From NCBI GenBank assembly GCA_003260075.1, contig QLIY01000716.1, forward strand, positions 1-64,000: a stretch of 64,000 nucleotides of DNA. The letters are read 5' to 3'. A model generated the notes under the pieces. It had not been told where the DNA came from. It was given only the letters and a program-made list of their open reading frames with translations, and ran no database searches. Positions within the stretch are counted from its first letter, which is position 1. Each line of letters starts with the position of its first letter. The translations under genes were made by a program, and so were the position numbers. This DNA comes from Phallusia mammillata. Taxonomy: Eukaryota > Chordata > Ascidiacea > Phlebobranchia > Ascidiidae. Below, in pieces: positions 1-12,800 of this stretch.

Positions 1-1483
1 AGACTGCATAAAAGTGCTTACCGCATCTAGTGAATTAAGTTATCTATGTTAGTACCACTAGTGAGCCTGATTGCAAAGTATGTAATTTACAAAATTCTAT
101 TTTGTACAGAAGGGTTGGTTGCTTGTTGTTTTTAGTTTGTCCTTTCGTTGCAGGACAGCAACCTGAGCACCATATTTGTTATGTTTTAGGGTTCAGGGCA
201 AACCGTTTTGAAACTAAAATATCATCGCGGACCGGCCTTCAAAAAATTACTAACGTTTAGCAATGAAACCGCATAAGTTAGTTTATCATCCCCGGGATAG
301 CCTACATGGGCAAAATGTTTTAAAGCATTTAGCCTAAAAAATTATCCGGCCCGGTAACGAACTCGTCGAAATATTTTTTGTGGTATTTTTTTGTTCGCAA
401 GTGACTTGAAAAAGAACTGCAAATAGCCGGTTGGTGACCGGCCATTGTCCTGACGTCTAAACAAACAAAACAAGCCATTTGAAAGTTGTTATTTCAAAGT
501 GGGGTAGTGCAACAAAATCAGTCGGAACCTTATTTTCGAAAAACTCTTTAGACTCTGACTTACAGAAAAATATGTGTCTGAAAAAGGCATTCTCAACCGT
601 GAGGCGTGAGTTAATGATGACTTTTGAGATGGTCCACTGGACGTCCAGTATATTTGATGACAAACTTAAAATAGATGCATATTAAGATATGTATTGAAAG
701 ATGGTCAAAACGTTAACTCTAATGGCCTGAAAGGAGTTGAGTAGGTTACCACTGCTTTGGGGATTGCGTGATGCATAGTCTTGCCTTCAGTCCGCCATCG
801 TCACATAGACCGAGACTAAGCAACAGCGTAAATGATTTTGGATTTTGAAACTATTTGCAAACAAAAATAAGCAAAATATTCCAGATAATAAAGTGGGCCG
901 TATTTCATTTAAAAAAAAATGAAACACAAAAGACAATTAGACAGACGCCCACTATTTAAATATCCGTTGTTGGTAATGTTTATGTTTTTACCCTGTACGG
1001 TGAACAATTTTATTTTGTTTCTTCAGCATTTATGTTACTCGAATGAGTCATGTTCAAAATTAAATTAATAATGTAAACGTAAATGCAATTAATTTGATCA
1101 TGATTTTTGCTACGTTTTTAGATCGCATGACGTTTGTTTTTGTTGTTGGGTTCAAAAATAAACGAACAGTGTTAATTTTAGTTCATAAGCTTGGTTAAGT
1201 AGGCGGATAATAAAGCCATTTATAGACTGAAAACATTAAACTGTAGTAGTGTGAAAGTTACAATGCCAAAAATACGAAATACCTCACATGTAGTTTTTAG
1301 ATTAAATCTGTATATTTAATGCCTATAGCCTAATATGATTTTTAAGTTTATTAAAGTTTCATATCAGCTGATTTAGGTATTTTCAATACCACTTTCTGCT
1401 TTTTGGCACAGATTGACCAAAATGGTATTAGGCGGTTTATTACAAAAGACATAAAAACATCATCTTTTCGCAGTCACGAGCTT

Positions 1484-1562
1484 TCTCAGTTTAAACCAGT
1501 GTTTCTCAACCTTTTTTCTTGTACCGCCCCTTTTACGGGGGGGGGGGTCTCAGTTTAAACCA
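1484..1562. repeat. 15-bp direct repeat around an 11-G run
   Basis: The 15-mer TCTCAGTTTAAACCA occurs at 1484-1498 and again at 1548-1562, immediately after a run of 11 G at 1537-1547. It is the first of many homopolymer junctions in the window that lead back into already-read sequence. Confidence 0.8.
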
Positions 1563-2196
1563 ATGAAAAAAAGAGCACGTTGTCTGCACAAGTACAAATC
1601 CCTATCAGTTTTATTTTGGTCTCTAAGTGAGTCAAGCATATCTTTGAATACAATTAAAATTCAATTTAAACGTTCCTCTATAACTAAAATGTCATGTGTT
1701 ACGTTTGCATGCCAACTCGTGCCACTGGATCGGCGCAGCGGGCCCGTGGGTAGCGCGTGGTACTGTTGCTGTATGATTAATTGAAAAACATTGCGCATGC
1801 AAGCAGGCTAAAACAGGAAACGACGCAGCATCATGAAATGCTACGTCACTCGCCAGATAAGCGGAAGACAAACAATGCAACAGTACTGTAGCGATGACTG
1901 TTGCTTGTCAGAGAGGAGAGAACAATACCCAACGGAAAAAGAGCTTTAATAGACAAGGTAATTTGTTGTTTGACAACATTGTACGATTTAAAGTCAAAAT
2001 TTTCCAAATTTGGAAATAGGGTAATGATGCTTAAACAAGTTTTTTTTTCATAATTCGCAGAGTCAGGTCATGTTCCTGTACTGTGGACAATGGGTTTTGA
2101 CTGAAACGTAAACAGTGAGGTAAACGGTTGTCGTTGACGCAGTTTGTTGTTGACAGAAATTTAGCTGGTTGCTCACGTTAAAGCTCGGCAGTTGAT

Positions 2197-3581
2197 AAAA
2201 AATTTGCCCAATGTTTGTAATCAGTTCGTACAAATTTTAGCGTAAATATATGTAAAAAAATCATTTTACTAACATCGGGCAAAAATGTGTTTGCGTTTAT
2301 TAATTTTTGTGGAGAAATATTGTAGTGGGTAGCCCATTTTTGTAGAAACAAATTGTACAGTGTACGTTTGACAATTTACGTAATGAGAGAAAAACTACAA
2401 AAGGTAACAGGTAACAAAGAACAAGCTTGTTGTAATGTACATGTAATTTCGTGTGATTTAGAGGAAATAGAGAGGAAAATGACCAGTAAATTAACAGGCT
2501 AAAAGGCGAAAAAATAGTCTAATTATATTGCTCTGATTTTTATTGTGTTAAAGGTTTATGTTTTGTTGTAAGCTATGGTATTTTACATTGCAACATTATT
2601 TATTTTCACATAACTTATAATTTATTTGACATTACAACAATATAATTAGTCTGATCGATTATCTAAAAATTATTTGGGTGTCGTTATATTCAAATTGATT
2701 AATGAGTAAATTTACCAAGAATATGTTAATGTACTATTGAGAGCATAGTAAGCTTATGTTCATTACGATGGAACACCCACATACATGCATTGTCGTACTA
2801 ACGGGGGGGGGGTATTTCCACATCCTTGCTTTTACTTTTTTAAGGCCCCTTTTTTAGCCCCCAGGGCCGTACTTAAGATGTATAGGTCCTTTCTGCATAA
2901 CACGTAAAGAGAGCCAATGCCAAGTGAAACACCAACGTGTTTTTTATGTAACAAATAGAACTGAGATTGTTAACACGGGGGGGGGGGGAAAAATTTGCCC
3001 AATGCGTAAATATATGTAAAAAAAAACATTTTACTAACATCGGGCAAAAATGTGTCTGCGTTTACTACTTTTTCTTTAAAATTTTTGTGTGGAGAAATAT
3101 TGCAGTGCATGGGTAGCCCATTTTTGTAGAAACAAATTGTACAATGTACGTTTGACAATTTACGTAATGAGAGAAAAACTACAAAAGGTAACAGGTAACA
3201 AAGAACAAGCTTGTTGTAATGTACATGTAATTTCGTGTGATTTAGAGGAAATAGAGAGGAAAATGACCAGTAAATTAACAGGCTAAAAGGCGAAAAAATA
3301 GTCTAATTATATTGCTCTGATTTTTATTGTGTTAAAGGTTTATGTTTTGTTGTAAGCTATGTTATTTTACATTGCAACATTATTTATTTTCACATAACTT
3401 ATAATTTATTTGACATTACAACAATATAATTAGTCTGATCGATTATCTAAAAATTATTTGGGTGTCGTTATATTCAAATTGATTAATGAGTAAATTTACC
3501 AAGAATATGTTAATGTACTATTGAGAGCATAGTATGTTCATTACGATGGAACACCCACATACATGCATTGTCGTACTAACG
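2197..3581. repeat. Duplicated 600-bp block joined by two G runs
   Basis: Positions 2197-2803 reappear at 2989-3581 with small substitutions and indels. The copies are separated by a G run at 2803-2812, about 164 bp of unrelated sequence, and a second G run at 2977-2988. The degree of difference between copies looks allelic rather than like an old duplication (inference). Confidence 0.85.
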
Positions 3582-3891
3582 TTCTACGTAAAGACTAAAA
3601 CTTCTGTCTAAAACGATTTAAAGTAGTAAGTTTAACAGGGAGGCTTGTTTTTTCATCACCTGTTTCATGAGTCTCAAATGCGTTGTTGCAACGGGTTTAG
3701 TCACATCCGTGTGCATGGGGGTGCTGACCAATTGCAACAGCCTTGCGATTAGACAGTTTTACACTGTGGTGTGCAGATTATTGAGATTTAATGACAAATA
3801 CGTGTTGTCAATTTGTGACTGTTTTCGTACCGTGCGAAAACCAATAAGTGATTAACCTTTACATTCATTAGAAGGCGTCAGAAGCACTTGA

Positions 3892-4161
3892 CTTTAACGG
3901 TTGTACGTTTATATAATTCTACATTTTCTTGTCGCGAATTACAGTTAATTTGTCTGATAGGAATGTAGACTTACATGAGTCACTAGACTGAGTAATTATG
4001 TCAGCTCGTAATCTGGAAAGCGAGGGGGGGGGGCTTTAACGGTTGTATGTTTATATAAATCTACATTTTCTTGTCGCGAATTACAGTTAATTTGCCTGAT
4101 AGGAATGTAGACTTGAGTCACTAGACTGAGTAATTATGTCAGCTCGTAATCTGGAAAGCGA
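3892..4161. repeat. Duplicated 5' end of the two-membrane-helix gene around a G run
   Basis: The block 3892-4024, including an ATG and the first codons of the gene starting at 4136, is repeated at 4034-4161 after a run of about 10 G. Only the second copy continues into the open reading frame, so the first ATG near 3998 is probably not a real alternative start. Confidence 0.8.
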
Positions 4162-6484
4162 GCCGGAAAGAGACACATTTATAAACGATCATGACCAAAG
4201 CATTTCTGATTCCCCCTCGTCATCATCGTCTGCTACACGACTGCTTCACGGTTCAGAACAACATAACAGAAATCAGCCTGATGTTGGACATGAGGTATCG
4301 ACAAGAAGACATGCATTTGAACCACAACCTAGATCCACGCCAGTAGGGTTCATCAGGCGAAACCCCAGCATTCAGAGAGTGGAGCAAACGGACATTGGGA
4401 ATGTACCACGTCGTATGCATTCGCCACAAGTTGGCGGAGGTCCCTCAAGATTACAGGGGAGAAATGCCAGCCATGGCTCGCCGTCCGATTTTGCTAGACG
4501 TGGGCAGCAGGATTTTGCTAGCAACGAAGTATTCCTGCCATCAGGTTCATCACAACGCCGAAACTACAGAGTGTCCGTAACTAGCATCCCAGGTAGGATT
4601 TGTTGTGATGGTGATGTCGGTTTTTAGAAACTATAATAGAATATCACGCAACACACGGTTAAGTTTATGAATCAAGAGTATTATCCCTTAAATATTATCC
4701 CAGAGATTCTTAACCAGCAGGAGTAAAACTGACATGCTTTGAGAATAAATTGGTGTTAACAGCAAGTATTATTAGAGGTAGCGGATGCGTGTTAGAAATC
4801 TAAGCGGATAAATTTAACTTCAAAATCTGCCAATGCGCTTAACGGGCCACTAAAGGTTTTAATAATCACAACAGAACTGATTTTTCAAAAGATTCCACCT
4901 CCACGTGTCGCGTAGAAGTTGGGAAAACTTGCATTTGGATTTACGGATATGTTTTTATGTAGACATGACACGGGCGGATCGCCATTCGAGAACTTCATCC
5001 GTGGGCAGTATATCATATATATCAAGATCTTCTTCTGTCAGTGAAGCAATGCAAAACATTCCTCTTCGAGAAACTTCGCTGGCCGAGGAAGCGCTTAACG
5101 CACCGCGGATCAGCAGTCGTGCTTCAGGGCGGCAAAGCATTGGGCAAGAATGGACAAGGCATCACTGGGACAAGCTAAAGGATCTGGGTAGGTTTTAGCT
5201 AGTAGTTTTAATTTGTATGAGAACAGCACGACAACATAAGTGTCAACACACGCCGGTTTGCACCACGCAAATGGATGAGTCATTTGGCACAACCGCCGCT
5301 TGGCAAGACCCGAGCTCGTGACAAACCATTGCCTGGGCTGTAACACGTTCGACCTCTTAAAGTGTCAGTAGGGGCAAATATCACCGTTACCTCAGCAAAC
5401 GGTGCATCACTTTGTTATCGAAAAGGCTTGCTTTGGCTCACGAACCATTCCTTATGTTCCGACAACGATGATGCATCGCTTGAGTTTGGAGCACGTTTTG
5501 ACTGACTTTACTGCCTTATGGAAAACTATTGAGTCATATCTTAAACGAAAACCCTGATGTCGTTTTTAAACCAAACATGTTTTTGGTCAACAAGGGACAT
5601 CATTCCATTTAAATAAAAAAATGAACTACAAACTGTTTACCCTTGAAAAACAATAAGGTGGAAATCGCTACAACAAATTTCCCAGAATCAACTAGGATTT
5701 AAAACAATAAGCTTTACATAAATCTGCTTACAAAAGCCACTGAAAATAATATAAAATACCCTTAGTAAGTGACACAAGGCACTGCATCTAATCCCTGCAC
5801 ATAAAATTCTCCACACATATTTATCTTGCACTTGTTTTTCTTTTATTTAGTACAACCATCAACGTTTGCTGATGACACCATGCCGTTTTGTAGTCTATCA
5901 ACCTTTAGAAAATAAGTCGAATTTGAACTACATCTTTGCACCCGATTGTTAATTTGCACTTGGCACTTAATAACACAGCGCTTTTTACAGAGCAAGAATC
6001 GGAGCGGGCTCGAAGATGCTCCAAGTTATCAAGCGGATTTGCTCCCTTGATGGTATTCGGTGGCTTGGTGTTTGTCTGTATCGGTATAAGTGCTAGTACG
6101 AATACAGGCAAGGACAAGGAACGCCTAAAGCAGCTGAGTGCAGCACCCATGGCGATGGGCGTTTTCATGCTTGCCCTTGGACTATTTCTGATCGCCACCT
6201 GGTTTGGGTGTCGTGCCAGAGCGCGCCAACTCGATCGCAAGGTTCTACATGGTTCGCGTCGCAATTCTTTGGATGATGACAACCTGGTTGAGGCTGTGCT
6301 CGCAAAACTATACGGACAAATGGGGAGTATGGCTCCGAGCAGAGCAAGGCGACCGGAGACACCAACACTCCCAGGCGTCACCATGGAGGGTGTCATCGTT
6401 CACAAGGAACAAAACACAAACTCTTCTTCCAGTCGTAGCCCAGAGAGCACCAGTGTGACCGTTGTACGAGAAACAAGTGTTTAA
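4136..6484 (+). CDS. Unrecognised protein with two transmembrane helices, 3 exons
   Basis: Exons 4136-4592, 4963-5187 and 5991-6484 join with consistent phase-1 introns and encode 391 residues. I do not recognise the family. The N-terminal two thirds is polar and rich in Ser, Arg and Gln, as in a disordered cytosolic region. Near residue 240 a hydrophobic segment (FAPLMVFGGLVFVCIGIS) is followed by a short charged loop (NTGKDKERLKQL) and a second helix (MGVFMLALGLFLIATWF), then an Arg-rich stretch and a Ser-rich C-terminus. This suggests a hairpin membrane protein with both ends on the same side. The start is the ATG of the second copy of a duplicated 5' block. AATAAA lies at 6683-6688. The open frame and splice phases support a real gene; function is unknown. 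Confidence 0.75.
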
Positions 6485-6768
6485 AGGGTACTTTGCCTCG
6501 TTTAACGGTACAGGCTTTTCATTTCTCGTCGCATACAGTATTTGTTCGTTACTATTTTCTAGTTACTGGCAGAGATCGGCCTGGTAACTTAAAATTTTCC
6601 TCGCGTATTTTATCGGCTGCTTTGTGTCGTTGCAAAATGTTGGCATGTAGCAGTGTATTTATGTGCAACAACCGCATTTGGGAATAAAAGTTTTACGAGA
6701 AACCTGCGACGTAAACAGCAATACATCACGCCTAGCGTATGGACGAGTTTTAAAAAAATTGGCGCTCA

Positions 6769-7431
6769 CTAAATTCTCCTTATTTTCCGTGGTCGTTGCG
6801 GAAGACTTTCGTTTGTTATCGGGGTTTTGTCCGTGATGGAAACAATCTCCATTCCGCCGCGAGCAAGTCCGCGTATTGCTGGTTTTCTGCCGATTCCAAT
6901 GCCACGCACCACAACGCGTACATATTTATGGCAACCTTTGTTAATGCAAAGTTCCGCAGCTTCTAAGCCCACAGTTTCGCCGGCTAACTCTGTCTTCTTT
7001 TTGGCGTTTTTAAAGCCCACTTTCCGACAAGACATATAGCAAATGGTTTTGTTATCTACATAGGTAGTCACAATAGTGTTGTTCCATCTTGCCAGAATAA
7101 CCACCACTGGCAGCCTGGAGTATGCTACGCCGCCAAATACTTGATTCGGGCGTGTTTCAAATTCAGCCGAGCTCCTTGCAAATTCCCCTTCCTTTGGTGT
7201 GGATTGTACCAGCGGAATTGGGTCAAAAGCCTGGTTCCGCACTTGCTCATATCTGATATCAGTGTTTAAGTTTATATATCTTTCTTCAAAACTTTGGGTA
7301 GCATCGTAATGTTTAGATCTACAATTCCGTGTAGCTGGGACGACCAGGCTCTCCACAAGAGGTATAACTCTTCGTCCAACATTGATACAATTAGCAGCAA
7401 GTAAGCGGCTCAGCATGATGCCTAGTGGCAA
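6769..7431 (-). CDS. MRPS11: Mitochondrial small-subunit ribosomal protein uS11m
   Basis: Single-exon frame of 220 residues. The C-terminal ~120 residues match the uS11 family: WNNTIVTTYVD in the RNA-binding region, then GFKNAKKKT, ETVGLEAAELCINKG and the typical VVVRGIGIGRKPAIRGL turn followed by ITDKTPI and a basic tail. The family sits in the platform of the small ribosomal subunit and binds 16S-type rRNA. The ~90-residue N-terminal extension is rich in Arg and hydrophobic residues, which fits a mitochondrial targeting sequence, and the overall match is to the mitochondrial form. Translation could start at Met1 or Met6. It is convergent with the gene ending at 6484. Confidence 0.93.
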   Translation of the reverse strand: MPLGIMLSRLLAANCINVGRRVIPLVESLVVPATRNCRSKHYDATQSFEERYINLNTDIRYEQVRNQAFDPIPLVQSTPKEGEFARSSAEFETRPNQVFGGVAYSRLPVVVILARWNNTIVTTYVDNKTICYMSCRKVGFKNAKKKTELAGETVGLEAAELCINKGCHKYVRVVVRGIGIGRKPAIRGLARGGMEIVSITDKTPITNESLPQRPRKIRRI

Positions 7432-7707
7432 AATCTATCATTTGTGTGCCTAAAATGTAAACATAATATGCTTAGTAAAAAATACGAAACCTAAAACTAA
7501 GAATATTGTGTAAAAAAACTTTGCTAACAGTGTCAACAAATGTTGCTGAACAGCCTTGAAAAAGCACCAGTTTAAAAAATATATGATACATGTTTTTATC
7601 ATGCATAATGTTGTATCCACATACACATTTACAAATACTTTGAAGTCAAACATCACTAGTAAAAGGGCTAAAAAATCAGAAAGTACGGACCCACTGGTCA
7701 TTAAATG

Positions 7708-8670
7708 TTACAGTACTGAGTCAATTTCTTTTGAAACCAATGGGTCAACAACAGCAGAAATAAAGTTTATTGCCTTTAAATTCTCATACATTTGCTCTGT
7801 TGAGGAAGCCCCAATTAAAACACCACAATTTATATCATATCGCAAACACCAAGCAATTGCCAATTGAGAAATAGAACATCCCAATCTATCAGCAATAATC
7901 TCAATTTCTTTTAACCTAGCTTGTTGCCTGCGACCATCTTCTGATAAAATTTTCTCCTTCAACCAGTCAAAACCTTTCAACTCAGCTCGAGAGTAGGGTG
8001 GAATGCCCTGGGCATACTTTCCGCTAATTAAACCACATGCCAATGGTGACCAAGACAAAGCACTGATTCCAATGCTTCGCTGGAGTGAAGGTAACTGTTC
8101 CTCAATCATTTCCCTTTGGAAAAAGTTGTACTCAGTTTGCTCTACAATTGGAGGTATCAAATGTAATTGACGGGCAACAGAATGAGCTTCCATAATTTCA
8201 GTTGGGTTCCATCTAGAAGTACCCCAATAAAATGCTTTGCCTTGTTCAATAAGGTAGTTAAAAGCTCTCACTATTTCCTCCATAGGAGTGTCAGGATCGG
8301 AGCGGTTTGCAAACACAATATCCACATAAGAAAGTTGAAGCCTTTGCAAGGAGGCATTTAATCCTTCAATAATATGTTTTCTTGACAGGCCACGCTCTGT
8401 TTCAGTCCTTCCTCCCCAGAATAGTTTGGTGCTAATGATGTATGTCGACCTGCGCCACTTTTTCTTTTTTAATATATTTCCAAGTATAACTTCTGCTTTA
8501 CCTCCGGAATAAACTTCTGCTGTGTCAAAAAAGTTGACCCCATTTTCATAAGCAATTGAGACAAGTTCTTCAGCAACTTCATCAGTAATTTGGTTTCCAA
8601 ATGTGGCCCATGTTCCAAGGCCAATACAAGATACTTTAAGACCAGAGTTACCTAATTTTCGATACAACAT
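7708..8670 (-). CDS. KCNAB: Kv channel beta subunit / aldo-keto reductase, intronless
   Basis: A continuous 320-residue frame matches the conserved core of voltage-gated potassium channel beta subunits, NADPH-binding aldo-keto reductases that dock under Kv1 channels. Visible motifs include LGTWATFG, the catalytic Asp/Tyr segment [14 protein letters not shown], a Lys in [23 protein letters not shown] with Asn in the family-typical place, [34 protein letters not shown] and the cofactor-binding [13 protein letters not shown]. The protein starts at the reductase core, so the N-terminal inactivation peptide of some vertebrate isoforms is absent. Vertebrate KCNAB genes have many introns; the lack of any here suggests a retrocopy or lineage-specific intron loss (inference). 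All catalytic positions are intact. Confidence 0.93.
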   Translation of the reverse strand: MLYRKLGNSGLKVSCIGLGTWATFGNQITDEVAEELVSIAYENGVNFFDTAEVYSGGKAEVILGNILKKKKWRRSTYIISTKLFWGGRTETERGLSRKHIIEGLNASLQRLQLSYVDIVFANRSDPDTPMEEIVRAFNYLIEQGKAFYWGTSRWNPTEIMEAHSVARQLHLIPPIVEQTEYNFFQREMIEEQLPSLQRSIGISALSWSPLACGLISGKYAQGIPPYSRAELKGFDWLKEKILSEDGRRQQARLKEIEIIADRLGCSISQLAIAWCLRYDINCGVLIGASSTEQMYENLKAINFISAVVDPLVSKEIDSVL

Positions 8671-9840
8671 TATATATTCTATTTACTCAACTACACTCTG
8701 GCTAAAAAATCAATATAATGATAAAATATAACAAATTAATTACAAACACATTTAACTATATAATGTATTTCAAAATTGTGTGAAATTGGTGTACAATTAG
8801 TATGAGTAAAATAGTTAACAATCCAACGTTATCAAACATACAAAAACAATCTGTCTTTGTCATATTTTATAACATTTTTTTAAACAATTTTACTAACAAT
8901 TGAAAAAGAAACGATGGCTTGTTTTGTGCGCAGCAAAGGAATGGTTATGCATTCCCACACGTCGTTTCTTCGGGTGGCATTCATTGCACATTTAAATTAA
9001 GAACTTGTGTTTTCATACTTGACGGCTGGGTGGAGCTACTAACACCATAACGCACACGACACCCAAAGTCGATTAGGGGGCGTAAAGAGCTGAATTTTTT
9101 ATTTAGCGGCTATAAATGGGTTGGGTTGGGAAATAAGTTTTTAAATTTTTTACATTAGTAACTAATTTTTTGGGTTAGTTTTATTGAATTTTAAGTGCTA
9201 ATACCTTACCCGGACCCTAATAGCCCTAACCGTAAGCATTTTTGGAGATACAACCAAATCGACTTTGGGTGTCGTGTGCGTTATGGTGTTAGTAGCTCTA
9301 CCTGACGGCTGACGCTCGTTGCAATAATATCCACTTCGTGTAGAGAGTATTTACGTTTTGCTTCGAAAGTAAAAATACCCTTGTGCTTTTTTGTGCTTAA
9401 AAAATATTTTAAGTTGTGTTTAATTAGTCTGTTTACCTCAAACTGCAATGAACAAGAATTAATTTTATTATAAATTACAACAACTTGCCATTTGTGTGAA
9501 ATCAGGGGACAAAAGTGTTTTGTGTATGCCATTGCAGGCAAAAATAAATTTTGTAGTTAAACAAAAAACAATCATATTAATATTTTTGTCACACAAATAT
9601 TCGTTTTTAAACTGACAAACCAAAAATTACCAAGGTGATTGTTAGGGAAAGTACCTGTAACGTTGAACCTAATTGAGCGTGACGATAACAATCAGCTCAG
9701 AAACAACGCATTGAATACTAATTGTCGAGTAATGGTATGTCTGGATTGCTGGAAATATAGTAAATGGAGAGGGTCCTGAGACCTTCCTCTGAGCGTTCGA
9801 AAGGTTTGTACACTGCATTTTAGTAGAATTGCAATAAACA
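8671..9840. other. Shared upstream region of KCNAB and CSGALNACT
   Basis: The two flanking genes are divergent, so promoters for both should lie here. Apart from the inverted-repeat element at 9029-9302 I see only AT-rich DNA; no TATA box or other motif can be assigned with confidence. Confidence 0.45.
9029..9302. mobile_element. Non-autonomous inverted-repeat element with 9-bp target duplication
   Basis: A 274-bp element has ~45-bp terminal inverted repeats that start GGTGGAGCTAC and GGTAGAGCTAC and are otherwise nearly identical. It is flanked by the perfect 9-bp direct repeat TGACGGCTG (9020-9028 and 9303-9311). Long inverted repeats with a 9-bp target duplication are typical of Mutator-like (MULE) elements; the assignment is inferred because there is no transposase. 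The internal part is shared with the element at 47819-48137. Confidence 0.85.
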
Positions 9841-12800
9841 ATGAAAATGACACCAAAAAGAATTCTTCGGTGGCTCGGTTTTGGGATTGCGTTGTTTGTG
9901 GTCGTGATGATTATCAATCAAATCTTACCTGACATGGCTTTGTCCTTATTACTACGCAAATCACAAGGTATTTGTCATAGATTTTGGTTATGTTTTGTTA
10001 TTTTAACAAGTTTTGTTTTCAGGTCAAGAATCACACTTGAACATTTTGCATAATAGTAAAAATAATGAACAAGTAAGTTAAAAATATGCAGTATACTTTA
10101 TTGTTGTTTTGGTTTGTGAAATAATGTTTTTTTGAAAGGTAATGGACAGCCTGCAACACCAAATCAAGGATTTGCATCAAATTTTGCAAAGAAAATCTGA
10201 CCAATTAGAAAAAATGCAGAAAGAAAAGGTTAGCTAATGTTTTAGTTTGGAAATTGCGTTGTTTTTGTCAAATGCATCAAATGCAACATTGGTTTTGATT
10301 TTTACATGTTTTAAGATGGAAAATCCAGGAGCTGTTTCATTACCTGATTATAAATCAGATATTTTTCTAGATGGTGACAGTATTGCACACTATGTTCAGA
10401 ATCAGGTGTGAATATATTATGCTCTTAATTTTTAGTTTGAGTAACACTAATAAAAACAACTTTTTTATTTAGATTAACAATGCTGCAATTTTAAAGAAAA
10501 ATCAATGGAAAAATGAGTATGACATAAACCATTTCACTATGTTTGATAGGTAATGATTTTGTGATGCTGATTTTTACAAATAGTTTACAAGTTTGACAAC
10601 ATTGAATGTTTATTTTTTATCGTATGCCATGATTTGGGATAGAAATTAGAGATGTACCGAATGTTCGGTTTCAGAATTTATATATTCGACTGAATCAGCC
10701 ATTTTTACTAAGATTTGGTTTCGGCTGAATAATTTGTTGCGATTCGACTGAAGCCGATTCTTTTTGAACACAAATTTAAAGCTTAAAGCGTGTCTTTTTA
10801 GCCTTATATGGTACCACACATTCTTTCAAACTATGCCATAACTAAAATCGCACCAAGTATTAGAATTTTTATGGGTCTGAAGGGGACACATATTCATTTT
10901 ACTCGAATTGTTTGTGTTTTTTTCTCTTGTTTTAAGTTTGCTGACTTGTTTTTCCATCAAATGTTTGGTGGATTTGGATGAAATTTACACAAATGGGGGG
11001 GGGGGGTCATCAAACGTTTGATGGATTTGGATAAAACTTGCACAGATCGTAGTTATAGTTATGTAGATGTGCATCCCACTTTTTTTTTGTTGATAACCCC
11101 AGCTAAAACTTATACAGATGGTAGATATAGTTTTGTAGATGTGCATCCCACTTTGTTTTTGTTGATAACCCCAGTATTTACCCCCTAGCCTCCCTAAATA
11201 GGGTTATTTTCTTCCCAAAGTTTGTCCGACTCGTTTTTCCATCAAATACCCCCTAACGGGTATTTTTCCCCGGAAGTTTGTCCAACTCGTTTTTCCATCA
11301 AATGTGTATTTTTTTCCCGAAGTTTGTCTGACTCGTTTTGCCATCAAATGCTTGATAGATGTGGTTTTTACCCCGAAGTTTGTTCGACTCGTTTTACCAT
11401 CAAATGTTTGATGGATTTGGCTCCCCCGAAGTTTGTCCGATTCGTTTTTCCATCAAATGTTTGAGAGTTTTTAAACAGTGCAGAGGGCTGAAATTTGGAT
11501 TTCTTGTATAGTATGCCATTTATAGCTTTTCCCCGAAGTTTGTCCGACTCGTTTTTCCATCAAATGTTTGATGACCAAAGTTTGTCTGACTCGTTTTTCC
11601 ATCAAATGTTTGATGGATTTGAAAGTTTGTCTGATTCGTTTTGCCATCAAATGCTTGACGGATGTGGCTGAAACTTATACAGATGAAGTTTGTCCGACTC
11701 GTTTTCCATCAAACTGTTTGATGGATTTGGCTTGACTTGTTTTTCCATCAAATGTTTGATGGATTTGGCTGAAAGTTACACAGACTCGTTTTGCCATTAA
11801 ATGCTTGATGGATGTGGCTAAAACTTATACAGATGGTAGATATAGTTTTGTAGATGTGCATCCCACTTTGTTTTTGTTGATAACCCCAGTATTTATCCCC
11901 GCTAGCCACCTAAAATGGGTATTTTTCGTCCCAAAGTTTGTCTGACTTGTTTTGCTATCAAATATTTGATGGATTTGCCGAAATTTACACAGATGGTAGA
12001 TATATTCATGTAGATGTGCATCCCACTTTGATTTTGTCCTGATGAAAATGGTTGAGTTTGTAAACAGTGTTTGATTTGACTGAAATTTGAATAGCTTGTA
12101 GGGTATGCCATTTATAGGTGTTGATTGTTGTGTTCAACCCTGTAGCCCCAACATTTACCCCACTAGCCCCCAAAGTGTAAAACGTATTTGTATGTTACTG
12201 GGCACCACAAACGAAATATTTCTGTGGCGCAATAGTGTTACAAGGGCAACCAGTTGTATGTTACTCGTTGTGGGTTGCTTGATGGACATTTTGTGCCATG
12301 GCAGTTAGGGGGTTGTTAACAGCACTATGACATCATAAGCATTAACGGTTGCTCAAAACACCTCTACTGGTCAAACATTGGCGGATTTGGCTGAAATTTT
12401 GCAGTAGTATTGATTAAGACATTGAGGTTTCATATTTTTTTAGATTGTGTGTCGAACCCCCATTAGTTACCCTACTAGCCCCCTAAAATGGGTCAGTTTT
12501 TTAAACAATGTCGGAATTGGCTGAAATTTAGACAACTTGCAGAATTTATCATTCATAGGAGCTGATTGTTGTGTTTAACCTTGTAGTCCCAATTTCACCC
12601 CAATAGCCCCCTAAAATGATTAAGTTTATTAAACAGTGTCAGAACTGGCTAAAATTGGATAGCATGTGGACTATGCTATTTGTAGGTTTCGGTTTATGTG
12701 TTTTACCTTGTAGCCCCAACATTTACTGAACTAGCTCCCTAAACAAAGTACATTGTTAAAAAAATGTCCTAATTATATGAAATTTAATTATATGAGAATC

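Larger units (their letters stand above)
1..3891. other. No gene recognised; repeats and low-complexity DNA
   Basis: AT-rich sequence with only short chance reading frames. It holds a short duplication around a G run at 1537-1547 and a 600-bp duplicated block (2197-2803 and 2989-3581). The stretch near 1497-1535 resembles the end of a dispersed hAT-type element because it starts with a motif of the kind CAGTGTTTCTCAACC. I see no conserved protein or RNA gene. Confidence 0.6.
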
